Both the position numbers and the translations under genes were made by a program. This document shows, piece after piece, positions 53,668 to 61,575 of a stretch of 64,000 nucleotides of DNA (positions within the stretch are counted from its first letter, which is position 1; the number at the start of each line of letters is the position of its first letter). The stretch comes from Petroclostridium sp. X23. Its GTDB lineage: Bacteria > Bacillota > Clostridia > SK-Y3. The stretch is from the NCBI RefSeq assembly GCF_030013905.1, contig NZ_CP124862.1, positions 5,025,051 to 5,089,050 of the forward strand, read 5' to 3'. The notes below the pieces were generated by a model, which saw only the letters and a program-made list of their open reading frames with translations, did no database searches and was not told the origin of the DNA.

Positions 53668-53963
53668 AGGCAGCGTTAATGAGTATTTTTCTATTAGGTG
53701 GTTTGTTTTTCTTTAGTGTAGGTACTGTAGGACTTTTAAGGTTTCCTGACTTATTTACCAGAGCCCATAGTGCGGCAAAGTGTGATACTCTTGGGGCGGT
53801 TCTAAGCTTAATTGCACTGATGATATATAGCGGCTGGAATTACCCAAGCTTAAAGCTGCTGTTGGTATTGATCTTTTTATGGACCACAAATCCCACGGCC
53901 ACGCATTTGATTGCAAAAGCGGTATTCCTTAAAAAAGAGAACAGAAAAAATATAACGGAGTGA
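53664..53963 (+). CDS. mrpG: Mrp/Mbh antiporter subunit G-like protein
   Basis: This 99-residue protein has three TM helices and the MrpG/MnhG signature GTVGLLRFPDLFTRAHSAAK then CDTLGA near residues 20-45. It is translationally coupled to mrpF by a 4-base overlap. The family is equivalent to MbhC of the archaeal membrane-bound hydrogenase. Confidence 0.9.
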   Translation: MKAALMSIFLLGGLFFFSVGTVGLLRFPDLFTRAHSAAKCDTLGAVLSLIALMIYSGWNYPSLKLLLVLIFLWTTNPTATHLIAKAVFLKKENRKNITE

Positions 53964-53969
53964 GTCATT

Positions 53970-54209
53970 ATGGAAATGTTTAGTGTAATGATGATGGTGT
54001 TTTTAATCGGTGCCGCTATTGCGGTATCAGCTATACGAAGCCTGCTGGGGGCGATAATCGTTTTTATGGTCTACAGTCTTGTGATGGCGGTTTTGTGGCA
54101 GCAGCTTAATGCACCGGATTTAGCCATTACTGAAGCGGCGGTAGGTGCAGGCATTACCACATTATTGTTTGTATTTACTTTAAAAACAATTAGAGGGATT
54201 GGAAAATGA
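53970..54209 (+). CDS. MbhD-like (DUF4040) antiporter module subunit
   Basis: This 79-residue protein has three TM helices and SLVMAVLWQQLNAPDLAITE followed by AAVGAGITTLLFV, the DUF4040/MbhD motif. In classical bacterial MrpA this segment is fused to the C-terminus of the large subunit; here it is a separate gene, as in archaeal Mbh. It overlaps the next gene by 4 bases. Confidence 0.85.
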   Translation: MEMFSVMMMVFLIGAAIAVSAIRSLLGAIIVFMVYSLVMAVLWQQLNAPDLAITEAAVGAGITTLLFVFTLKTIRGIGK

Positions 54210-54487
54210 AGAAAATATTAGCTGTTTTATTAACGGGCATTTTAATAGGGGTTCTGCTTATAGGGGTATATGATCTTCCTGCCTTCGGCAAACCGGATCA
54301 TCCTGCGAATAATTATGTAGCACAGAGATATGTTCAAAAGGGTGTGGAAGAAACAGGGGCTTTAAATATTGTGACCGGAATCATATTGGATTACAGGGCT
54401 TTTGATACCTTTGGAGAGTCCATCGTGCTGTTTACCGCTGCTGTGGTGGTGTTAACGGTTCTAAAAAAAGAAGATGAACGGATGTGA
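54206..54487 (+). CDS. MbhE-like antiporter module subunit
   Basis: This 93-residue protein has two hydrophobic segments flanking a conserved loop with NNYVAQRYVQKGVEETGALN and VTGIILDYRAFDTFGES, the MbhE/MrpA C-terminal motif. It is again a free-standing piece of what is fused in MrpA of Bacillus. It is coupled by overlap to the MbhD-like gene and starts 4 bases before that gene's stop ends. Confidence 0.85.
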   Translation: MKKILAVLLTGILIGVLLIGVYDLPAFGKPDHPANNYVAQRYVQKGVEETGALNIVTGIILDYRAFDTFGESIVLFTAAVVVLTVLKKEDERM

Positions 54488-54493
54488 AAGACA

Positions 54494-54913
54494 ATGAGAA
54501 ATATCATTCTAAAGGAAGTCGGTAAAGTTGTTATCCCCTTCATTCAGGTATTTGCCCTCTACGTAATATTTCATGGACATCTTTCACCGGGAGGAGGCTT
54601 TGCCGGAGGAACCATCTTTGGAGCAAGTCTGATCGTGTATCGGATTGTATACGGAAAGAATAAGGCTCAGCAGAAAATATCGTACGGAAAGTTAATGAAG
54701 TATATGTGTATTTCATTGATCTTTTATGGCGTATTGAAAGGATACAGCTTTATTACGGGAGGGAGTCACATTGAAGTATTTCAGGTACCATTGGGAACTC
54801 CCGGGCATATCCTAAGCGCGGGATATTTGCTGCCGTTAAATATTGCTGTAGGAATTGTTGTTTCAATGACCATGTATTTGTTTTTCGCATTATTCTATGA
54901 GGGAGAAGTGTAA
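54494..54913 (+). CDS. mrpB: Mrp/Mbh antiporter subunit B-like protein
   Basis: This 139-residue MnhB-domain protein has four TM helices and the characteristic FALYVIFHGHLSPGGGFAGG followed by TIFGASLIVY, where the Gly-rich stretch and the His are conserved. It corresponds to MrpB or MbhF. It lies 6 bases after the MbhE-like gene and just before mrpC. Confidence 0.9.
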   Translation: MRNIILKEVGKVVIPFIQVFALYVIFHGHLSPGGGFAGGTIFGASLIVYRIVYGKNKAQQKISYGKLMKYMCISLIFYGVLKGYSFITGGSHIEVFQVPLGTPGHILSAGYLLPLNIAVGIVVSMTMYLFFALFYEGEV

Positions 54914-54914
54914 G

Positions 54915-55331
54915 ATGGAAATGTTGACAACGAAATATTTTGAAGTGGGGGCAATCGTTTTATTTGGGGTAGGTTTTGTAACGCTTCTGCTTCATAGTAA
55001 CTTAATTAAAAAAATAATAGGCATGAATATCATGGATACGGCGGTATTCCTGTTTTTTATTACCCAAGGTTATATAGAGGGAAGGGAGGCACCTATTATT
55101 AGAGGAACACATAAGGGAGCAGAGGCGTATATCAATCCCATTCCTACGGCACTAATGCTGACGGGTATTGTGGTGGCGGTCAGTGTCACGGCTTTTGCCC
55201 TCGCGTTGACGGTCAAACTTTATAAAAAATATGGCACGATAGAGTTGGATGAAATCATGAGAATGAAGGAGGATGAACATGGTGGATATTCGAAGTTTCC
55301 CGTTAGTGATTATTCTGATACTTCTGCTTAG
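54915..55331 (+). CDS. mrpC: Mrp/Mbh antiporter subunit C-like protein (NuoK family)
   Basis: This 138-residue NuoK-like protein has three TM helices. It has LIKKIIGMNIMDTAVFLFFI and IPTALMLTGIVVAVSVTAFA, the usual MnhC/MrpC features. I chose ATG 54915 with GGGAGAAG upstream. The C-terminal tail (about 25 residues beyond the last helix) is longer than usual, and its coding region overlaps mrpD by 53 bases. Confidence 0.88.
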   Translation: MEMLTTKYFEVGAIVLFGVGFVTLLLHSNLIKKIIGMNIMDTAVFLFFITQGYIEGREAPIIRGTHKGAEAYINPIPTALMLTGIVVAVSVTAFALALTVKLYKKYGTIELDEIMRMKEDEHGGYSKFPVSDYSDTSA

Positions 55332-56751
55332 CGCGCTTTTTATGCCATTGATTAAAAAGGCGAGAATGGTTAAAGGATTAAGTTTGGCATCCATGGGTGT
55401 ATCTGTCATATTAGCGGTATTTACCTTGGGTTATGTGAAAGAGAACGGACATTTTATCTATCAAATAGGTCATTGGGAGGCACCATGGGGAATTGAATTT
55501 CGAATTGGTATGATTGAAGTGATCATGGCACTGTTGTTTACAATGGTATCGTTGTTGGTGATGGGGTATTCGGTTTACACCATTGAAAAAGATATTAAAC
55601 ATAGCAAAGTTGCTTTTTATTATCTGCTCATCAATATTTTGGTGGGGTCGCTGCTTGGCATCATCTTTTCAAATGATTTATTCAATTGTTTTGTATTCAT
55701 GGAGTTAAGTACGCTGGCATCATGCGGGATTGTGGTAGTGAAGGATAAAAAAGAGAATATTAAAGCGACATTAAAATATCTGGTATTGAGTACGTTAGGT
55801 TCCGGTCTTGTGCTGATGGGTATTGCTTTCCTGTATTCCATCACCGGTAATTTGAATATGACCTTTGCACATAAAGAAATAGTGAACGTGTATACGGCGT
55901 ATCGACAAACCGTTTTAATTACATTGGGATTGTTTACGGTAGGATTAGGGGTGAAAAGTGCGATGTTTCCGCTGCATACCTGGCTGCCGGATGCGCACTC
56001 CAGTGCACCGTCCACATCCAGTGCTATTTTATCGGCGCTTGTGTTAAAGGCATTTGTACTTCTGCTGATTAAAATATTTTATAGAGTATTCGGATTGGAA
56101 GTTGTAAGCGAATTCCCCATTTTACACCTGATACTGATATTAGGCAGTGCCGGAATGATTATGGGATCTGTGCTGGCTATTATTCAAAAAGATATCAAAC
56201 GGGTCATCGCGTATTCCAGTGTAGCGCAAATGGGATATATCTTTTTAGGAATCGGCCTGGGGAACAAGCAAGGGTTAATGATGGCTGTCTTTCATATTAT
56301 TGCCCATGCGGTGACGAAATCCACATTATTCTTATCAGTGGGTGCGATCATTGAACAAACAGGTTATAGGAAGCTGGAGGATTTGAAGGGAATCGGAAAA
56401 GAAATGCCTGTAACACTGGGGATATTTACCGTTGGTGCTTTGTCCATGGTCGGTCTTCCGCTGCTACCGGGTTTTATCAGTAAATGGTACCTTGCCCTGG
56501 CAGCCATAGAGGGGCAAAAACCCATCTTGGTGGGTGTGATATTATTAAGCAGTTTATTAAACGCGGTATACTACTTTCCTATTGTTATTAACGCATTTTT
56601 CGGTGAAGAAAACTTGGGAGATAAAGTATTTAATGCAAAACACAAACCGTACAGACAATTGATTCCTATATTTCTTTTGATCGCGGCAATGCTTTATGTA
56701 GGCACTGCAGCAAAGAGCATTATAAACATGATCGATTTGGGTTTAATATGA
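55279..56751 (+). CDS. mrpD: Mrp/Mbh antiporter large subunit D-like (NuoN/NuoM family)
   Basis: This 490-residue proton-translocating-type subunit has about 14 TM helices. Key features are the TM5 Glu in FVFMELSTLA, GVKSAMFPLHTWLPDAHSSA with the Lys and His of the ion path, and FHIIAHAVTKSTLF near residue 340. I chose ATG 55279, 6 bases after GGAGG; ATG 55273 abuts that site. It matches MrpD/MbhH and completes the eight-gene module E-F-G-D'-E'-B-C-D. Confidence 0.9.
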   Translation: MVDIRSFPLVIILILLLSALFMPLIKKARMVKGLSLASMGVSVILAVFTLGYVKENGHFIYQIGHWEAPWGIEFRIGMIEVIMALLFTMVSLLVMGYSVYTIEKDIKHSKVAFYYLLINILVGSLLGIIFSNDLFNCFVFMELSTLASCGIVVVKDKKENIKATLKYLVLSTLGSGLVLMGIAFLYSITGNLNMTFAHKEIVNVYTAYRQTVLITLGLFTVGLGVKSAMFPLHTWLPDAHSSAPSTSSAILSALVLKAFVLLLIKIFYRVFGLEVVSEFPILHLILILGSAGMIMGSVLAIIQKDIKRVIAYSSVAQMGYIFLGIGLGNKQGLMMAVFHIIAHAVTKSTLFLSVGAIIEQTGYRKLEDLKGIGKEMPVTLGIFTVGALSMVGLPLLPGFISKWYLALAAIEGQKPILVGVILLSSLLNAVYYFPIVINAFFGEENLGDKVFNAKHKPYRQLIPIFLLIAAMLYVGTAAKSIINMIDLGLI

Positions 56752-56764
56752 GGAGGGAAAAGGA

Positions 56765-58222
56765 TTGAGCAATGCATTTGTACTATTTCCGGTACTATTT
56801 CCGGTTATAGCAGCAATCATAGCAGCATTTTTTAAACTTGAAAAAGCAAAGTGGAGAAATATCTTTGCAATATCTGTGGTGATCATTAATTTTATCGCTT
56901 TGATATATATTTTGAACGTAGAGAAATCCGGCTCATTTCATCTCTGGACCATCAACCGGTTTTTAGATATATATTTTAAGATTGATGAACTGAGCATCTT
57001 TTTTTCGTTGCTGGCAGGGACACTATGGATATTTACAACATACTACGCCATTGAATATATGAAGCATGAAGGAAGGGAAAAGATATTCTTCATATTTTTT
57101 GTTTTTACACTTGGAATCACGATGGGCATTGCTTTTTCCGGGAATTTATTCACATTATATATTTTCTATGAGCTTTTGACGCTGGCGACTTTTCCTTTGG
57201 TGATTCATTCCGGCACAAAAGAAGCACTGGACAGCGGAAAGAAGTATCTTATCTATTCTTTTGGAGGGGCTACGCTGGTACTGCTTGGCATGATTTTACT
57301 GTTCAATATCAATAGCAATATGGATTTCGCAGCTCAAGGGGTGTTAAGTGCGGCAGCCTTACAAAGACCGCAGTGGATCTCCGTGATATATGTGTTGATG
57401 TTTCTGGGTTTTGGTGTAAAAGCGGCGGTCGTACCCTTTCACGCATGGCTGCCGGGCGCGATGGTGGCGCCTACGCCGGTGAGTTCGCTGCTGCATGCGG
57501 TGGCGGTAGTCAAATCAGGTATTTTTGCCATCATACGCGTGACCTATTTCGTTTTTGGAGCTGAAATGATAAGAGCCACACATGATCATATTTATTTAAG
57601 TATTTTGATCGTGATTACGATCCTTCTAGGGTCGCTTCTCGCACTGAATCAGGGAAACCTGAAAAAGCGCCTGGCGTATTCTACAATCAGTCAGTTGGGG
57701 TATATCTTATTGGGTGTTGTTTTGCTCAATGAGAATGCGTTAATGGGGGCAATGCTGCATCTGTTAAATCATGCAGTTATAAAAATCACGCTCTTCTTCT
57801 GTGTAGGAGCCATCTGTTTTACAACAGGCAAAAAGAATATTAGTGATATTAAGGGGATAGGCAAAAAAATGCCTATTACCATGTGGTGCTTTAGTATTGC
57901 CGCTATTTCATTGGTAGGGATCCCTCCCACCAATGGGTCGGTCAGTAAGTGGTATTTGGCCCTTGGAGGTCTGAATGCGAATAAGATACTATTTGTAGTC
58001 ATACTGCTGGTAAGCGCATTTCTTACCGCAGCCTATTTGCTGCCTATTATTATTACTGCGTTTTTTCCGGGCGAAGAAAGTGCGGAATATCAACAGAAAA
58101 CAGAACCACCGCTTAAGATGCTCATTCCTATTGTGATGTTAACAGCGATTGTAGTGATTTTGGGCGTTTTTCCGAACTTTATCTTAAACTATGTAGAAAA
58201 GATGGTGCGGGCAGTAATTTGA
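56765..58222 (+). CDS. Second MrpD/NuoM-like antiporter-type subunit
   Basis: This 485-residue membrane protein of the same superfamily starts at TTG with AGGAGG 8 bases upstream. It has the TM5 Glu in LYIFYELLTLATFPLV and GVKAAVVPFHAWLPGAMVAP with the conserved Lys and His. HLLNHAVIKITLFFCVGAIC lies near residue 345. All ion-path residues appear intact. It is a paralogue of the preceding gene rather than a copy, and starts 13 bases after it. Confidence 0.88.
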   Translation: MSNAFVLFPVLFPVIAAIIAAFFKLEKAKWRNIFAISVVIINFIALIYILNVEKSGSFHLWTINRFLDIYFKIDELSIFFSLLAGTLWIFTTYYAIEYMKHEGREKIFFIFFVFTLGITMGIAFSGNLFTLYIFYELLTLATFPLVIHSGTKEALDSGKKYLIYSFGGATLVLLGMILLFNINSNMDFAAQGVLSAAALQRPQWISVIYVLMFLGFGVKAAVVPFHAWLPGAMVAPTPVSSLLHAVAVVKSGIFAIIRVTYFVFGAEMIRATHDHIYLSILIVITILLGSLLALNQGNLKKRLAYSTISQLGYILLGVVLLNENALMGAMLHLLNHAVIKITLFFCVGAICFTTGKKNISDIKGIGKKMPITMWCFSIAAISLVGIPPTNGSVSKWYLALGGLNANKILFVVILLVSAFLTAAYLLPIIITAFFPGEESAEYQQKTEPPLKMLIPIVMLTAIVVILGVFPNFILNYVEKMVRAVI

Positions 58223-58239
58223 AAGGAAGGTGATCATCC

Positions 58240-60258
58240 TTGTTGTATGAAGCGTATGTGTTAGGTATTCTGCTGCTTCCGGCAGTAGGTTCGATCATTA
58301 GTTTTATGATCGGGCGAAAAAGTGAGTATCATAGGAATATATTTAATATTATCGTCAATGTTATACTTTTTGCAGTGGTTACCGCGTTGTACCAACCGGT
58401 AAGCAATCAAACCATTAAGGTATTTATTCCGGATATTATGGGTACGGGATTGTATCTCAAACTGGATGTGTTTAGGTACATTTTCATATGGATTACCGCA
58501 TTTCTTTGGCTGCTGGCTACCATTTATTCTACAAAGTATTTGATTAAATATAAGAACAGAAATAGATACTATGCGTTTTTTATGCTTACACTCAGCAGTA
58601 CCATTGGGATTTTTTTGTCGGAGCATTTGTTAAATCTTTTTACGTTCTTTGAAATCATGTCCCTTACCTCATATATTCTTGTCATTCACGACGAGGATCA
58701 ATATGCGCATGAGGCGGGCAGGTCATATATCGGTATGGCGATTGCAGGCGGACTGGTGCTGTTAATGGGGTTATTCCTGCTTTACGATTATACAGGTACG
58801 CTGATGATCGGTGAACTTACGCTGCGAATGGATCAAATCGGTTCAATGAAATATATCATCAGTACATTAATTATTATCGGTTTTGGAGTAAAGGCAAGTA
58901 TGGTCCCGCTGCATGTATGGCTTCCTAAAGCTCATCCCGCAGCTCCCGCACCGGCCAGTGCCGTCTTATCGGCAATATTATTGAAGACGGGTGTATTCGG
59001 AATCCTTATAGTTGTAGGAATCATTATGAAAGATGATAGGATCCTTTCAACAGCAATATTTATACTGGGACTTATCAACATGCTTCTAGGAGGTGTTTTA
59101 GCGATATTTCAAAGAAATATCAAAAGAATTCTCGCATACAGCAGCATGAGCCAGGTAGGATATATCTTAATGGGGATAGGCCTTATGGGTTTCTTAGGAG
59201 AGCATAAAGCGATTGCGGCTTACGGTACCATGTATCATATTGTCAATCATGCCATATATAAGGGCTTGCTGTTTCTGGGAGCAGGGATTATCTATATGGT
59301 GCTGCATGACTTGAGTATTAATGAAATAAGGGGTTTTGGCAAGCATAAACCCGTATTGAAGGCATTATTTTTAATCGGTATTTTTGCAGTAGCCGGGATG
59401 CCGGGATTTAACGGTTTTGCGAGCAAAACACTTTTACATGAAGCATTATTGGAAGCCCGGCACATCTATCATAACGGATGGTTTCAGGCTGCAGAAGTGA
59501 TATTTACCATAAGCAGCGGATTAACGACAGCGTATTTGCTAAAGATTTTTGTTGCGGTATTCATGGAGAAAAATCAAAGGTATTGGGGACAGTATAGAAA
59601 CCATATTTACAAAAGGGTAAAAGTTCCTTTGGTCATACTAAGCGGTGTAATCATTTATATGGGTATTCGGCCGGGCGCTTTAATACATGTAATCAATGGA
59701 TCATTAGAGACCTTTGGCGTTCACGAGAGTATAAGCATAAAGTTTTATACATGGCATAATATCAAAGCCGTTTTCTCCAGTGTGGCGATAGGATTTCTGA
59801 TATATGTTTTGATGGTCAGAAAATATTTGAGAAAGCAGGTTGACGGAGAAATCCTGTATATCAACCCTTCTCTTCAATGGTTTAATATTGAGAGGAATAT
59901 GTATATTCCCATTATAAAACATATATTTGGATTTAGCTCCGCTATTCTTCATATAATCGATCAAAGTATGATAAATATGGTTCGGGGTATTATGAAGTCC
60001 ATCAAGCTAGTGATGAAAATGGAAATGAAATATATTTATCATATCCGGCAGAAGATACGTATGCAGATGAATGGGTTGTTTGGCACGGAGAAAAGCAGCA
60101 CCTATTCTTTTGACAGGCTGCGTGAGGATGTAAATTTGGAAATGTATAATGTTGCTGCTGCCTTGAGTAGACTGCGCAGCAGCTTGAACAGCATAACGTA
60201 CTCCATATATATATTCGCTACAATTTTAGTAATGGTGCTATTGGTATTGTTTACTTAA
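58240..60258 (+). CDS. Large NuoL/HyfB-like antiporter-type subunit
   Basis: This 672-residue protein, started by TTG after AAGGAAGGTG, has an antiporter core with FTFFEIMSLTSYILVI, GVKASMVPLHVWLPKAHPAA and HIVNHAIYKGLLFLG. A long C-terminal extension follows, with a TM helix near 520, an amphipathic stretch and a last TM helix, reminiscent of the NuoL lateral arm. It resembles hydrogenase-4/MbhH'-type subunits more than classical MrpA. It is the last gene of the operon, followed by a terminator; no hydrogenase subunit genes follow. Confidence 0.88.
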   Translation: MLYEAYVLGILLLPAVGSIISFMIGRKSEYHRNIFNIIVNVILFAVVTALYQPVSNQTIKVFIPDIMGTGLYLKLDVFRYIFIWITAFLWLLATIYSTKYLIKYKNRNRYYAFFMLTLSSTIGIFLSEHLLNLFTFFEIMSLTSYILVIHDEDQYAHEAGRSYIGMAIAGGLVLLMGLFLLYDYTGTLMIGELTLRMDQIGSMKYIISTLIIIGFGVKASMVPLHVWLPKAHPAAPAPASAVLSAILLKTGVFGILIVVGIIMKDDRILSTAIFILGLINMLLGGVLAIFQRNIKRILAYSSMSQVGYILMGIGLMGFLGEHKAIAAYGTMYHIVNHAIYKGLLFLGAGIIYMVLHDLSINEIRGFGKHKPVLKALFLIGIFAVAGMPGFNGFASKTLLHEALLEARHIYHNGWFQAAEVIFTISSGLTTAYLLKIFVAVFMEKNQRYWGQYRNHIYKRVKVPLVILSGVIIYMGIRPGALIHVINGSLETFGVHESISIKFYTWHNIKAVFSSVAIGFLIYVLMVRKYLRKQVDGEILYINPSLQWFNIERNMYIPIIKHIFGFSSAILHIIDQSMINMVRGIMKSIKLVMKMEMKYIYHIRQKIRMQMNGLFGTEKSSTYSFDRLREDVNLEMYNVAAALSRLRSSLNSITYSIYIFATILVMVLLVLFT

Positions 60259-60277
60259 ATACCCGATATGCTTAGTG

Positions 60278-60310
60278 AGGTGTGATTTGGTACTTTATCA
60301 CACCTTTTTT
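60278..60310 (+). terminator. Intrinsic terminator of the Mrp-like operon
   Basis: AGGTGTGAT (60278-60286) pairs perfectly with ATCACACCT (60297-60305) and is followed by a T-run. Confidence 0.85.
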
Positions 60311-60325
60311 ATTTTTTTTGTAGAA

Positions 60326-60358
60326 TTTTGAGCTACATTTAAATGTAGTGCGTATATA
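60326..60358 (+). promoter_or_regulatory. Shared promoter-like element upstream of the export operon
   Basis: TTTTGAGCTAC (60326-60336), 14 bases, then CGTATATA (60351-60358), matching the element at 44212-44246. In this copy the perfect palindrome CTACATTTAAATGTAG (60333-60348) fills the spacer. It ends 119 bases before the first gene of the export operon. Confidence 0.6.
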
Positions 60359-60477
60359 AAATAGGCATGGTACGTATATCATTTGCAAGATAACAAATTA
60401 TGCGAGTTTTTGTAGGAGCATACACTCTTACACATACAAATACTGAAAATTATACCATAGAAATAGGGAGTGATAGA

Positions 60478-60606
60478 ATGTGGGAGGAATTGGAGGATAA
60501 ACGGAAAAATCGAGGTCATACTCAAATGATCTTAAAGTTGTACAAAATCTTCTCAATAATTATAATAGTACTATCAGTAGTAATTGTTGATGTAAACGCT
60601 TTATGA
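60478..60606 (+). CDS. Small single-pass membrane protein of the export operon
   Basis: This 42-residue protein has a charged N-terminus (MWEELEDKRKNRGHTQ) and one TM helix (KIFSIIIIVLSVVIVDV). I chose ATG 60478 with GGGAGTG upstream; a longer in-frame form from ATG 60400 has no ribosome binding site. It lies 43 bases before the HlyD-like gene and probably belongs to the same transcript. I do not recognise a family. Confidence 0.6.
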   Translation: MWEELEDKRKNRGHTQMILKLYKIFSIIIIVLSVVIVDVNAL

Positions 60607-60649
60607 CTATTTATGCAGTAAGCATCATGTTAGATGGGGGTAATAGATA

Positions 60650-61543
60650 ATGGAAAATGATCTATTTCGTAAAAGCTCACTTGAAAGAATATCTTCGCCT
60701 GAACAATTGAATGAATATATCAAGATAACAAATCCCGGCATATGGTGTACTCTGGCAGGCTTGCTTGCATTGATGGCTGCTGTCGGCTTTTGGTCGTTTC
60801 TTGGTACTGTTTCCGATACGGTTTCGGCAAAAGGGATGATCTTCCCTCAAAACGGCGTCATTGCGGTGAACCCTTTGAGTGGTGGACGAATTACCGATAT
60901 ACGTGTTAAAGTAGGAGACTTTGTCCAAGCAGGACAAATCATTGCTATTATACCGCAGGAAGAGATCTTACAGCAGATTCAGGAACTAAAGCATGACCAA
61001 AATGCAGATCAAAAGAATGTGAAATCTCTTATTTCCAGTTATGAAAGTCATTCCATTATTGTTTCTCCTGTTTCAGGCATTGTGTTGGAGGCGAGAAGAG
61101 AGAATGAAATGGTATCCTCAAGTGATGCCGTTGCCAAAATTGTAAAGCAGGAAAAGTATGCTGACGACAAACAAGTAATCTGTTATATCCCTACATCCGA
61201 AGCCAAAAAACTGAGTACAGGGATGGGGGTGCAGGTATCTCCTGACTTTGCGCCACGGGAGGAGTATGGCTTTATGTACGGACACATCACGAGCATAGGA
61301 AAGTATCCCGTGACACAAGCCGATGTGCTGTCAGCCATTGGCAGTACACAATATGCGGAAGGACTTTTACCGCCAGGGAATTGCGTGGAAGTAAAGATTA
61401 CACTTGTGATTGACCCGGATGCTGATAACAAGATCAAATGGTCAAACAAAAAAGGAGAAAGCATACCGCTTTCTATTGGAACAAACTGCAATCTGCTCAT
61501 TGTAGTCAATGAACGGCGCCCCTATGAGTTGGTCTTTCAATAG
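60650..61543 (+). CDS. NHLM-type peptide export HlyD-like protein
   Basis: This 297-residue membrane fusion protein has one N-terminal TM helix (about 35-55). The lipoyl-like half domains flank a short coiled coil: GGRITDIRVKVGDFVQAGQI (about 78) and IVSPVSGIVLEARRENEMV (about 145). The YGFMYGHITSIGKYPVTQAD segment is typical of NHLM bacteriocin secretion proteins. It would form the conduit partner of the following C39-ABC transporter. GGGGGT precedes the ATG. Confidence 0.85.
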   Translation: MENDLFRKSSLERISSPEQLNEYIKITNPGIWCTLAGLLALMAAVGFWSFLGTVSDTVSAKGMIFPQNGVIAVNPLSGGRITDIRVKVGDFVQAGQIIAIIPQEEILQQIQELKHDQNADQKNVKSLISSYESHSIIVSPVSGIVLEARRENEMVSSSDAVAKIVKQEKYADDKQVICYIPTSEAKKLSTGMGVQVSPDFAPREEYGFMYGHITSIGKYPVTQADVLSAIGSTQYAEGLLPPGNCVEVKITLVIDPDADNKIKWSNKKGESIPLSIGTNCNLLIVVNERRPYELVFQ

Positions 61544-61575
61544 AATGTAATTGCAGAGGAATGGGGGTAAAAACA

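Noticed and set aside
55279..55331. The 53-base mrpC-mrpD overlap as a sign of a frameshift
   Set aside because: Both proteins are complete with normal family motifs; the overlap only reflects a longer mrpC tail and coupled translation.
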